A stretch of DNA of 64,000 bases, from contig CAJQUW010003601.1 in assembly GCA_907163375.1 (NCBI GenBank), forward strand, positions 1 through 64,000. The letters are read 5' to 3'. The DNA is from Prostheceraeus crozeri. Lineage: Eukaryota > Platyhelminthes > Polycladida > Euryleptidae. Both the position numbers and the translations under genes were made by a program. Positions 54,210 to 64,000 of this stretch are shown here, one piece after another (within the stretch, counting starts at the first letter, position 1; every line of letters starts with the position of its first letter). Below the pieces are notes generated by a model. The model saw only the letters and a program-made list of their open reading frames with translations. It searched no databases and was not told the origin of the DNA.

Positions 54210-55016
54210 ATGTCTTCGAAATCGCCTGTTCCCCTTGACTCTGTCCGACGAATGTCTCAAACCCATATAAACAAGCTAAATAAGGATCAGCTTGCTTTTG
54301 CCTTAAAGGATGCGATCTCTGCTTTGAACAACAGTAAGTCTCAGGAGACATCATCGAATCAAGTGAAGTCACTTACACGAGCTGATTTGATGGAAATCCT
54401 AGATTCAAAACTGACTGAGCTTATAACACAAATTGATTCAAAAATTTCTGGTCTGGTAGAGAATCAGCGAAGAATACATTCAAGATGTGATAATATCGAA
54501 GCTGAACTCCTTAAATTAAAGCAGTCACATTTAACATCTTCGAATAACTTCGACGAAGAAAGGATGTTGAATGAAATCATGCAAAGACAGGACAAAAGAC
54601 ATAACCTTATCGTATCCGGTCTGCCTGAAAAGGTGACTGGGTCGTTAAGTGATAGAAATGATAGTGATATAGAGGATTTCAAGCGAATAATGGTAGAAAT
54701 AGGTCTTATTTCGTCTGATATTGGTCCATTTTCCTTGAAACGAATTGGCAAGGCAAATCATGAGAAGCCACGATTATTACTTGTTCGATGTTCCGATCTG
54801 ACCATGAAATATAACATCTTAAGAAAATCGCGTAATCTAAATAAGAGTCAGCTGTTTAGAAAGGTATATATAAATTCTGACTTGACTAGACTGCAAAATG
54901 AAAAAGAAAAAGAATTACGCCTGGAACTCAAACAAAGACGGGAGATGGGCGAAGATGTTATAGTATCGAAAGGGAAAGTTACACCAAGAGAAGACAGGCT
55001 GAGAAATTTTCCCTAA
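54210..55016 (+). CDS. LINE ORF1 protein (coiled coil, RRM-like)
   Basis: 268 residues. A helical, coiled-coil-like segment at about 60-110 (LMEILDSKLTELITQIDSKI, LVENQRRIHSRCDNIEAEL) is followed by an RRM-like domain: RHNLIVSGLPEKV, then LKRIGKANHEKPRLLLVRCS, MKYNILRKSRNL and VYINSDLTRLQNEKEKELRL. This order (coiled coil, RRM, C-terminal domain) is that of L1-type ORF1 RNA-binding chaperones. No CCHC knuckle is present. The frame ends RNFP then TAA, overlapping the start of the ORF2 frame. Confidence 0.85.
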   Translation: MSSKSPVPLDSVRRMSQTHINKLNKDQLAFALKDAISALNNSKSQETSSNQVKSLTRADLMEILDSKLTELITQIDSKISGLVENQRRIHSRCDNIEAELLKLKQSHLTSSNNFDEERMLNEIMQRQDKRHNLIVSGLPEKVTGSLSDRNDSDIEDFKRIMVEIGLISSDIGPFSLKRIGKANHEKPRLLLVRCSDLTMKYNILRKSRNLNKSQLFRKVYINSDLTRLQNEKEKELRLELKQRREMGEDVIVSKGKVTPREDRLRNFP

Positions 55017-57664
55017 GTGTTTTACCAGGTTTGAAGAAGTCGAAATCTATTTATTATCCTCAATATCCGTCTATTTTATGTTCCAACGTTCGTTCTGTTG
55101 TGACTAAGTTTGATGATGTTCGAACTACCTTGTTGATGAAAGAAGTTGACGTTTTTGTTTGCACTGAAACCTGGCTCTCGGCAGATAAGCACGGTGAAGA
55201 ATTGTTTTCTATCGATGGGTATAGGTGCATACGAGACGATCGAAGGAATCGTATTGGAGGCGGCGTCGCGATTTGGATAAAGGACCACGTTCAATTTATA
55301 AGACATACATTCCCTGTATTGATGAATGTCGAACACATTTTCATTTGTTTACCATCTTGTAAAGTGATCATCTTCGGTATGTATATTCCACCTATTTGTG
55401 CCTCTCGTGACTCGTCTCTGATAAATGAGTTTATTACTTCATGTCTCGATGAGTTCCTGAATTCATGCTCGAACTTTGACGTTATTTTGTGTGGCGACCT
55501 AAACCGATTTGATGTGGGTGATATCTGTAATTCGTTCAATCTTGTGAATCTGAATAATAATCCGACATATGGGAATGCAGAGTTAGACTATATTCTTATG
55601 TCTGAAGAGCTATCTAATAGTTATGAAGTAATGGAATACTCACCATTCGACATTTCCAAGACCCCACATATCTCTCTTTTGGCTACTCCGCGTGCAAAAT
55701 ATCCTGAATCACATTGTATCATCCGTCAGGTGTTTGATATGCGAGAATCCAATATGCGTAAGTTTTCTATGATAGTACAAAATACTGATTGGAGTTTCGT
55801 TGACGATGATTGCTTTTCGCTCGATGATAAATGTCTTCAATTTCATTCACGTTTGCAAGATGCGGTTTATCAAAGTATACCCATTTCATACATTCAATGT
55901 ACTGCGAACGACAAGCCGTGGGTTACCGCTGTTATTACAGACCTCATCAATAAGCGTTGGGAGGCATATCGTTGCAAGGATTTTGTTAAATACAACCATC
56001 TAAAATTCAAAGTCAGAACAGAAATTGTTAAGGCAAAGCTCCTTTGGATGAAGAAGATCAGCACCAACAATCTATGGAAAGCCGTTAACACTCAACTTCG
56101 CACGAAATCTTCAACTCCCATCATGTCACTGGTGTCAAATTATAATTCAATTCAAGACGGAGTAGACTCAATCAATTCTGCATTGAGCTCAGTTTTTCTT
56201 CCTCAGCAACTCGATGGAATTCTTACTGATGACTACTGTCCAGATGAGGATTTTCAGGACGAACGAAATCTGACAATTTCTGCGGAGTTTGTTTACAAAC
56301 TCATTGATAAGTGCTCAAGTCATAAGGCCACTCGTGACTTACATATCCGAATATTCAAATACGTGGGCCCCATCATTAGTGAACCTCTCAGTAAATTGTT
56401 TCAGGAATCCATTCAGCATTGCACTGTTCCAAGGTTTTGGAAGGTTTCAGTTGTTTGTCCGGTCCCGAAGGTATCTTCACCGACGATTAATGACATTCGA
56501 CCAATCAGTCTGCTATGTTTTCCTGCTAAATTACTTGAAAGTGTTGCTCTGGTGTTTTTAAAATCAAATCTGCTTAGACATTATGATAAATATCAATTTG
56601 GATTTCGAGCAAAATCGTCAACACTTTGTGCACTGGTCTCACTGAATGAACATCTTACGCGGTATCTTGATAGTGCAGAAACTTGCGGAGTCTTGATATT
56701 ATCATATGATTATTCGAAGGCTTTTGATCAGTTGAGGTCAGATATAATCATACAACGATTAATTGATTGCGGTTTTCCTAGGAAATATGTACAATGGATA
56801 CAAAGTTATCTAAGTGAGCGGAGACGGATGGTTCGTATTGGATTGACAACAAGCTATGATTGCCCCGTAACGTCTGGCATCCCACAAGGTTCCTTACTTG
56901 GACCATACCTTTATGCCTTTGCAACATCGACATATAAAGCAGCAACACAAACCAGTCACGTGATACGATACGCGGATGATACTACTTTGTGTTTGCCTAT
57001 TTACGAATCACAACCCAACGATCACATCAAGGTAGAGCACGATCATATGTTGAAGTGGTCGAATGAAATGTCATTGACCATTAACTCAAATAAATGCAAG
57101 GGGCTTTTGATAAGAAAGCGGAATTTCGGAAGCAGGGTTGTTGACAGTTTGCCGGATATTGCAATTGTGGACAAGTTGAACATTTTGGGTGTAACCTTTA
57201 ACGAGCGAGCGACGTGGAGTGACCATATCGATAGCATTATCCGAACAGCTTCCCGAAGACTATATCCCATTCGAATTCTCAAGCCTTCCATATCATGTGA
57301 TCAGTTAAAAACGGTATATAATGCAACAGTCCGCTCCTTGCTTGAGTATTGTGCTCCGCTGTTTCTGGGCTTATCCAGCACTGATGCTACCCGTCTTGAA
57401 CGTATTCAGAGACGATTCCACAAGATAATTTGCGCCGACAAGGATTGTCCTGGTACATGTATCCCCTCTCTAGATCAGAGACGAGACTTACTATCCAGTC
57501 GATTTCTAAAAGTGATCATGAAACCAGACCATTTTTTGAATAATTTATTGCCTGAAATGTCTGACGGAGGTCGGTTTCTCCTTCCAGCTCGGAGAACTTG
57601 CCGCCGCAGCAACTCATTTATTTTGAAGGCTTGCAGCGGTTATAATCGTGTTCATCATCGCTAG
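54899..57664 (+). CDS. LINE ORF2: AP endonuclease and reverse transcriptase
   Basis: The open frame runs from about 54899, overlapping ORF1 in the -1 frame, with no ATG before 55136. Numbering from 55031, the endonuclease shows SNVRS (Asn19), CTETWL (Glu46), GMYIPP, CGDLNRFDV (about 153) and TPHISLL (final His). The RT shows RPISLLCFPAKLLESV, YQFGFRAKSSTLCALVSL, YDYSKAFDQLR, GIPQGSLLGPYL, IRYADDTTL (about 646) and LNILGVTFNE. The first ATG lies after the catalytic Asn, so a full endonuclease needs entry from ORF1 or a non-AUG start. The C-terminal zinc-like end reads ADKDCPGTCIPSL. No internal stops. Confidence 0.88.
55004..55010 (+). promoter_or_regulatory. Candidate -1 ribosomal frameshift heptamer A AAT TTT
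   Basis: In the ORF1 frame the sequence is AGA AAT TTT CCC TAA. A-AAT-TTT fits the X-XXY-YYZ slippery pattern and lies one codon before the ORF1 stop. A -1 slip enters the ORF2 frame (F-SLSVLPGLKK). No strong downstream stem was found by eye. Confidence 0.5.
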
Positions 57665-57798
57665 TTTGACTGTTTTCTAAATTTGCTTTTTGCTGTGTCT
57701 TTTCTTGACATTCTACTTTTTTATGCTGAAACATTGTCTGATTGATTGTATTACTTCTGTAAATTTTGTCGATTACCATTCCAAGAGAAAATATACGC

Positions 57799-57821
57799 TT
57801 ATTATTATTATTATTATTATT
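57799..57821 (+). repeat. (TTA)n LINE tail
   Basis: About seven or eight TTA/ATT units at the 3' end of the LINE, a typical tail of CR1/L2-like elements. Confidence 0.85.
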
Positions 57822-57825
57822 GTTT

Positions 57826-58958
57826 CTGATGTGAATTTGAAACTTACTATCTATTGAGTTGATTGACATGAATCGTTTTTCAAACGGTTGTAATTTTTGA
57901 ATATTTGTGATACCAGACAAACGCAAGATACCGTAGTGACATGAAACGAACACACAATGACGAAAGCAGTATTGCTCACACAGTCACGCACAACGTAGAC
58001 AATCCAATTGTAGCAACTCAATTGAAGCTTTTGCTCGAGGGATGATATCTGAGGTCAAATGACTTTGGACTGACACATCTGACTGAATAAATGACTTTAA
58101 ATAGCTGAACATATACAATTTAGATGTTCCATAATGAAGTGAGAGAGGCCACATGGCTGAGGCAAAGGATCAGCATAGATGTGCAAAGAGGGAATGCAGT
58201 GGCAATCTTAGGTGCTTCATTTAAACATATAGATGTTCTGTTGGAAACACGCTTTGATGTCAAGTAACTCATCAAATAATAAGTTCTCATGGATATCCGA
58301 TCTGAAACAATTACAATCTTAAAAAGAAAGTATAACGTGATCTTGTGACAATGAATGCGCGTGTCAGTACTGATTACTCCCAAAGGTCTTAATATGAATT
58401 ATACCGTAAATTTCTTATTTCTGAACGAATTTTATTCTTCGCATAAACAAAATAAACACATTTTCAACCTCTTCGCTGTCCATCTCAGATAAGAATGAGG
58501 AATGATGTCAGGTACCTCACTAATAATGAGATTGTAAGGTCGTGCATGAGCCAATAGCAGTGGCGGCTCTTGACATTTGGTCCAGGTGGGGCACAAACAT
58601 GAAATTCTTACATAATCATAGGTAACAGTCTAAAAGGATATTATTTTGCAAATGAGAAGCATTGAATATGTTGACTGTATGTTATACATGTGTAAGCCTG
58701 TTACTGCATTTAGTTACACGGTTGATCTCGTGTACCGAATCGACGGGTATTGTATGCTGATTCATGGATTGATCGCTGGTGGCTGGTGCTAACCTCACAT
58801 CACCTCTGTCAGGAAATGGGAATCACAAGGCATTGTCTTTGCTCTGACGTTTAACCAATCATAATCGTCAGGGCTCCCTCTCGAGTGCCCATTCTCTGAC
58901 GTATTCATCGTGTGTTAATTCTGTCTGTTCGCTCTGATCATGAAATGAACTACTAGTG
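57826..58958. other. No gene; possible hAT-like end
   Basis: Noncoding. CAGTGGCGGCTCTTGACAT at 58559 resembles the end of some hAT elements, but no partner end was found. TACTAGTG at 58951-58958 is the possible target duplication of the next element. Confidence 0.4.
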
Positions 58959-61900
58959 CAGGAAAATTAGATTTTTACCCCGGCAAAATTAGGAGAAAGC
59001 TGGATTTTTGCATATCGATAGTGGTTTACGTGTTCAACTTTAGGTTAAAAGTCCCAAGAAATATACTGTGTGCTTTTCGAGAAAAATAAAAAAAGTAAAA
59101 TAATACGCATCATACTACTTATTTTTTTTCAAACTCATAAAATATGATCTCAATGAAATGTACATGCATTAAAAAAGAAGAACAATTCAATATTTCACAA
59201 TAGAAATCCTTTATTGGGGAAATCAAGTCCATTGTCATTATTAAGGATTGCTTTCAATGTCATCATAATCGAAAATTCATAATTCACTCATCATCCACAG
59301 TGTCCTGAGGTTCTGATGTCGTTTCCCTTGAAACTTCGATGTGTGGTACATTAAGGCAGAAGTTGCCCAGGCAGTGACCACACATAACTGAGCACGGCAA
59401 ACCCAGTTTTCGACAACTGCATGCTTTTCCGCATAATGTCTTGCATTTGCAAGAGATGATCTTGAGCACCTTTTCAGGGGCTGGAAGTGACAGAGTCAGA
59501 ATTGGACTTAGTTGGTTGTCTGATAATTCTGATAAGTCAAAAATGTCAGATCATGGTATGAGCATGCTTCTTTACCTGCTATCTTACTTAACAGAGCGTT
59601 CTCTGATAAATTATGTAATCCTTCAAGAAAGTCCGTTCGAAAGTCACAGAAATTTGATGTGATCAGTATAACCAATGACTGATGCGCAAGTAAATGAGCC
59701 CGAATTGATCGTTCGTAAGCATGACCAGACATCATTTGATATATGCTGTTCTTTGCATAAACTGTTTGCCACATTTCTTCAATGCCACTTCCTTCCATGA
59801 TATATCCTATCGTTCCTAAGTAAGACATAAGCAGATGGAAGCCTCCTAAACGAAATATGACAGAGGATAAGATATCATTTTTGTCAGCGGACGCAGTGAT
59901 TTCAACGGCTTTCAAGTAAAGAGGTTGATCGAATGTGACAATGCAGCATTGCTTTTTAGCTGTGCATTCTTCTGCCGCGAATCTGAGAGCCGAGAAAAGG
60001 GTAGTCAAGTTTCCAGGTTCCAAGTTAATGAAGGGAACTGCCATCACTCGACTGGTACTACAAATCGTGCCGTCGTCAACTGCAATTTGCATATAGCCAT
60101 TCCAACCAACTCCTGAGCTTCCGGTATCAGCTTTAGGTATTATATTGTGGATCCATAACATGTCAAACTTGAACGCCTGGGATTTCTTTATAGCGTATTC
60201 AGTGGCTGCGTGGACATTTAGATCCTCGACAAAGATAGTTGAGAGACCTGAAACTTTCGGTTTCCTGTAATGGTGAATTGGTATTTCATTCTTAGATTTG
60301 GTCTTTGTCTCTTTGGTAATTCGTGGTATATCAGTGCCTACACTTACGGCAGCTGAAGGAGTCACGCATCGAATACCTCCCAATGCATGAAATGTTCCCA
60401 TTCAATCTAATGTTCGTGTATTGACATCAGCATTATCGAATACAAATTGAACAAAGCCATTTTCACTTACTTTTTTTAAATTGAGTTGACCATGGCTGAG
60501 TCTTGATATTTCATGGTTTCTGAGTATGAGCTGCAGAATCCCATACCCGACAAGATGTCAATGAGAAGCCTAGACTCATAGGTTCTGTGTAGGAAAACAG
60601 ATAAACCAATTTGCAATAGTGATGCGTTTATCTCATCCGCATTTGGGTATTTTGAGCAGTCTAAATACATTTGGCGAATATCCTCACAAATTATCGCTGC
60701 TGCAGCTTTCACAATTCTTTCGCGCTCTTTTTGTTCGTCTAAATCTCTGTCAGTGTACCATTTGTCTGAAAGAATTTTATGCGCTGTGTCTTTCAACATG
60801 AGAACGTTTACTTTGCCGGGGATCTCAGTTATAGTAATACGTGGACCATAGACTTCAAGAAGCTTCCTCTTTAGATGCCTCTCGGAATGAACGAATTCAT
60901 TTGCATCAGCAAAGCTTGCCATAATGCTACGCAACTCATGGATAGTAAATTGACAGTCATCATGTTCGTCAATATATTCACATAACGTGTGAAAGCTATC
61001 TGCAGATACGCTATTCTCAGGCCTACCTGGCTCACATTTGGCTTTCTCTTTTGTGAACTGAACGTAGCAGTCGTGGTGGTAACGACCGTCTGAGGCCACT
61101 AAATCAATAACATGGCAAATTCTTTGAAGAACATCATTGCCCCATTCATCATGGCGATCACGTGCTCTTTTTAAGATTGTGTCTCTTATACTCAAGGTGC
61201 GTGGCAGATGCACTTTTCTTCTTCTATGAACGGCATGCTTTGAATTGTCAGCTACTGCAAGTTCACCGCAAAATAGACAATATGTTTGAAAATTAAACAC
61301 CGCTTTGCTTGTCGATCTTAATCGTGGAACAGTAGCGGGTCTACCCGTTTTAGATGGCGCAGTTGTTGGACTTCTACTTCTCTCTCTATCAACATGGCGT
61401 GTGTACTTTCTCCTGCATTCAATATGAACCGTGATTATACTAACGTTTTTAAGAGCCTCGCCTATTCCATCACATTTGCTATTACTTAGTTCAATAATAT
61501 TCGCAATGCCTCTTCTAACAGTTACAGTATCCAATAAATATCAGATTCCAACACACCGTGAAGAAGGCTGAAGGCCGAAAGATCTTGTGTGACCTGAACT
61601 ATTTTATTATTTTTTAACCTCTCACCAGAAAAATATACGGAGCCGCACTGAAAAGTGTTTTTTGTTCCTCTTTTATTTTATTTTAAAAAAGGGATAAAAT
61701 CAGCGATATCCAATAAATCTAGAGAATCTCCACAAAATATACATGTCATGTATTGCTAATGTCATTGATTTACAATTTACATGCCCTACATGATTTATAA
61801 TAATGATTCCAGATCAAATACACGTGAAACAGATGATCGAAAGCCGAAATCTGTAGCAGATCAAATTCCCGCGCTCAATTAGCAGCTTCGCATTGGACAT

Positions 61901-62234
61901 TGCATTTACGTCATTCCATCAGAGGAACCAATGAGAAGAGAGCTGACAGAGCCTTTCCCGTTGAACGTCAAGCGACATCGCTACGATGGGATGGCTGTTA
62001 CGCATAGGATGATTCACCAATCATGTGATAAAATTAACTTGATTTAGAGAGAGAAAACTGTGGACAGCACAATGAAAGTTGGCATCTTTAGGACAACATT
62101 ACTCAAAAAGCACACAACGCATCTCTTGGGACTTTGGACACGTTCATTAACACAGCATGAAGTTTAAGTACACCAAGTTTCAGCTTTCTCCTAATTTTGT
62201 CCGGGTTACGCCTTTATTTAGTCTAATTTTACTG
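58959..62234 (-). mobile_element. 3.3-kb element with inverted repeats, carrying an uncharacterised multicopy gene
   Basis: The left end CAGGAAAATTAG, then CAAAATTAGGAGAAAGCTGG, is matched on the minus strand at right by CAGTAAAATTAG and CAAAATTAGGAGAAAGCTGA. A second matching block is AAGTCCCAAGAAATATACTG at about 59050 and its complement at about 62102-62137. The repeats are thus imperfect and about 130 bases or more. Outside them TACTAGTG (left) and TACTATAC (right) share five of eight bases, a possible worn 8-bp duplication. The gene remnants at 59284-61534 lie wholly inside. The superfamily is unassigned. Confidence 0.65.
59284..61534 (-). pseudogene. Multicopy marine-invertebrate gene family, transposase-like, broken
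   Basis: Leftward. The first block (60476-61534, 352 residues) has a zinc-like YCLFCGELAVADNSKHAVH, RYHHDCYVQFTKEKAKCEPG and LSGMGFCSSYSETMKYQDSA. After a short gap with a frame change and a stop, QFVFDNADVNTRTLD and GTFHALGGIRCVTP appear. The block 59508-60401 continues with GVGWNGYMQIAVDDG, CCIVTFDQPLYLKAVEI, FRLGGFHLLMSYLGTIGYIM, GSGIEEMWQTVYAKN and MMSGHAYERSIRAHLLA. The last block (59284-59469), in another frame, is a CXC-type cysteine-rich tail (CKCKTLCGKACSCRK, CGHCLGNFC). I recognise these motifs as a family abundant in cnidarian, echinoderm, lancelet and mollusc genomes with no known function. About three interruptions. Confidence 0.65.
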
Positions 62235-62244
62235 TACTATACGC

Positions 62245-62970
62245 TAACATCATCTTAATCGCGATTCTCGGGCGCGCCCATCAGTCTTGAAAACGAATAA
62301 TGAATTCTGCTAGCGTTACTGTCGCACGAATAGAGTAGAAGTACATGAAGTACAATGGAGTCTACTACTGATAATGCAGGTTATTTAAGTTAGACAACAT
62401 TTCAATAAGTAGGGCACTGCCCTTATGGACGATTTCATTACATGCATTTTGTTTATAAGACAAAACATTACTTATATGTTTTTACAATGATTAGAATCCT
62501 CAGTGCGAGATAAATGTGAATATGGTGGTATCAGACTAGTTTATGAAAGATATTCCTGTTTTCATTTTTCTAGTACCGTTTTCACGTGCATCATGTCAAA
62601 GTTGTATTTCTATGCTCGACTTCGTCTCAGCCGCGCCGCGCCGCCGGTCGTCAGAATGAACGTTCAGTGCTATAAAATTATCCACATCTGAAATACAATC
62701 ATTTTGATGTCATACATGTATGTATTCGTCCTCTTATTCCATGATAATTTTGGATAAAACCAAATCTGAAGAATAATCTTATCTATGAAGGAGAAAGAAA
62801 TATTTTAAACTGTCTAGTAATTATCTTAGCATATAAATGTTACGCCTGCGCCGAAGGCCTCGCAGGCACGGAGAATACACCCCTGATTATAATAAAAACA
62901 CTAAACATTTTGCAAAAGAAGTCACTTTTACATTATGATAAGGTATCTCTCACGTAATCAACTTCTATTC
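62245..62970. other. No gene recognised
   Basis: Noncoding. A short GCCGCGCCGCGCCGCCGG patch at about 62630-62647 and a 62-codon chance frame are the only notable points. Confidence 0.5.
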
Positions 62971-63010
62971 CAGAATTTGGAAACAGATAAATCCGATTCG
63001 GAATCAATAA

Positions 63011-63559
63011 GTTCACCATCGGGTGAAGTCCGTAGTACCTCATCTACCCATGCACGGATCTTCACAAGACAGGCATGACAATGTAAAATCTCGAGTGAAC
63101 AAAGTATTGCCTCCTCTTCCATCACAAGACGGTTTGAACATCCCGACGACCTCATTTTCAAGTCCCAAATCCATATCAATATGTTCATCCACTTCTGCTC
63201 CTCCTGAATTTCTGAAACCTGGTCCTGCATCAAGATCCCAATTCGATGTATCTAGTCCAGTGTCGCAGGTACGAAGAGGAAAACCATCTACATTTCCCCC
63301 AAATGTGGAAAAATATCAGGTTTTACTTCAAAGTCAAGGAATAGTTCCCTCATCACCAGCAGGAATCAGCTACCTGCTGTTCATTTTGCTCAACGAAGTA
63401 TCACATCTGCGACAGGAGCTTAAAGAATATAAGGGAGCTGGGGAATCGGATAATTCAGAGCGTGTGTCAGCAGTCGATTTAGGTCTGCCATTGTCGAATC
63501 AGCAAGAATATGATGATTTCATACTCAAGGCAAAGGATGATGGATTTCGAAAAAAGGTG
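63011..63559 (+). CDS. Exon of a DUF4806-like gene
   Basis: The frame is open from about 63011 and ends at the consensus donor GTG|GTGAGT at 63559. It is Ser/Pro-rich at first (TTSFSSPKSISICSSTSAPP), then has a helical section (SYLLFILLNEVSHLRQELKE) and LGLPLSNQQEYDDFILKAKD with DGFRKKV, the opening of a DUF4806-like domain. A good acceptor (CTATTCCAG at about 62973) lies upstream, but the frame used here has a stop at 63008-63010, while the acidic/serine peptide NLETDKSDSESISSPSGEVR reads in another frame. The true 5' edge is therefore uncertain. Confidence 0.5.
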
Positions 63560-63919
63560 GTGAGTATTGTTCGTAATTAATAGTAGATGTATCAATATAG
63601 AATCTACCGATCATAGCAATATGGTTTCATTTTGGAACGTTGATATGGGCCACCCACTCTCGGGTAATCCAAATTTGGTTAGGAATCATCATATGCTCGG
63701 GTAACCTAAATTCTCATTTTGAGGTCATGCAATAAGATTTTATGATAGCGTGAGAATATCGTACTTGTAAATTGTACATATTTGGCCTCAATCCAATGGT
63801 TTTTCTTTAGGCAAACTGGTCATAAAATGTCCCCCGTTTGAGATTGAATTATAATATTGTTTGAAAGTTGTGAGAATGTTGTTTTTTAATCATAAATGTG
63901 TTACAATTGCACGTTACAG
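63560..63919 (+). other. Likely intron between DUF4806-like exons
   Basis: It starts GTGAGT and ends GCACGTTACAG, 360 bases, joining phase-0 exons. It contains no other feature. Confidence 0.45.
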
Positions 63920-64000
63920 ATTTCATGTCTACGCAGTTACGGCGGAAAAAAACAATGATCAAGTCATAACCAAGTTGGTGGATGTACTTTTGAATTCACC
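63920..64000 (+). CDS. Second DUF4806-like exon, runs off the window
   Basis: After the acceptor it reads ISCLRSYGGK in phase with the previous exon, then a run of seven A bases shifts the frame. DQVITKLVDVLLNS, the expected continuation, is open in the -1/+2 frame to the window end. Either this copy is a pseudogene or the A-run length is a sequencing error. Confidence 0.45.

Larger units (their letters stand above)
53737..57825 (+). mobile_element. Apparently intact CR1-like LINE, two ORFs
   Basis: It has a 5' region of about 470 bases without long frames, ORF1 at 54210-55016, ORF2 at about 54899-57664, and a 3' end with a (TTA)n tail at 57799-57821. Both ORFs lack internal stops, unlike every other LINE in the window. 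The junction carries a -1 slippery heptamer. A target duplication is not obvious. RT motifs resemble the truncated LINE at 14.7-15.8 kb. Confidence 0.88.

Overview
The window looks like AT-rich accessory DNA from an animal genome, most likely a marine invertebrate. This is inferred from the mix of element families (Polinton, Penelope-like, Copia, P, piggyBac, Tc1, Harbinger, hAT, RTE and CR1-like LINEs) and from a multicopy marine-invertebrate gene family at 59-62 kb. No bacterial gene organisation, rRNA, tRNA or CRISPR array was seen. Almost everything recognisable is mobile DNA, often nested. Host coding sequence is limited to a few candidate exons.

Region 1 (1-14,660) is most of a Polinton/Maverick, an old virus-like element, entered from its DNA-polymerase side; its left end lies outside the window. 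The plus strand carries the protein-primed DNA polymerase B and a region with a TATA-binding-protein-like fold. The minus strand carries the adenain-type protease, major capsid protein, a small basic core-like protein, penton-like minor capsid protein, integrase with chromodomain, an uncharacterised protein, packaging ATPase, three further uncharacterised or basic proteins, and a UBA-RING protein resembling the C-terminal half of IAPs. The element is a fossil with about two or three breaks, though most parts still read as full-length frames. Three stem-loops with different stems but a shared TTCCGA loop follow the polymerase. Two minus-strand genes share an identical 14-bp TATA-box block plus an AP-1-like site.

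Region 2 (14.7-38.4 kb) is a stack of elements. It holds two broken LINEs, one split by a 728-bp fold-back element; a Tc1 remnant; and a Penelope-like element (minus) interrupted by a 200-bp MITE and by a Copia LTR retrotransposon with a 5-bp target duplication. Beyond these are a 725-bp sequence present twice at about 99% identity, an RTE fragment, a near-complete but deleted Tc1 element, a Harbinger transposase remnant split by the second fold-back copy, a 76-bp hAT-type MITE with a perfect 8-bp target duplication, and a decayed RTE-like LINE.

Region 3 (38.4-64 kb) holds a 203-bp palindromic MITE, a P/THAP9-type transposase pseudogene, an OTU plus SH3-like coding fragment, and a piggyBac element with TTAA target duplications. 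A candidate host exon follows, lying between two copies of a 73-bp repeat. Then come a seemingly intact two-ORF LINE with a canonical -1 slippery heptamer at the ORF1/ORF2 junction, a 3.3-kb element with inverted repeats carrying an uncharacterised multicopy gene family, and two exons of a DUF4806-like gene that runs off the right edge.

Target-site duplications and split genes give a relative order: PLE before Copia and the 200-bp MITE; LINE and Harbinger before the fold-back elements. All family names rest on motifs read by eye; no database search was run.
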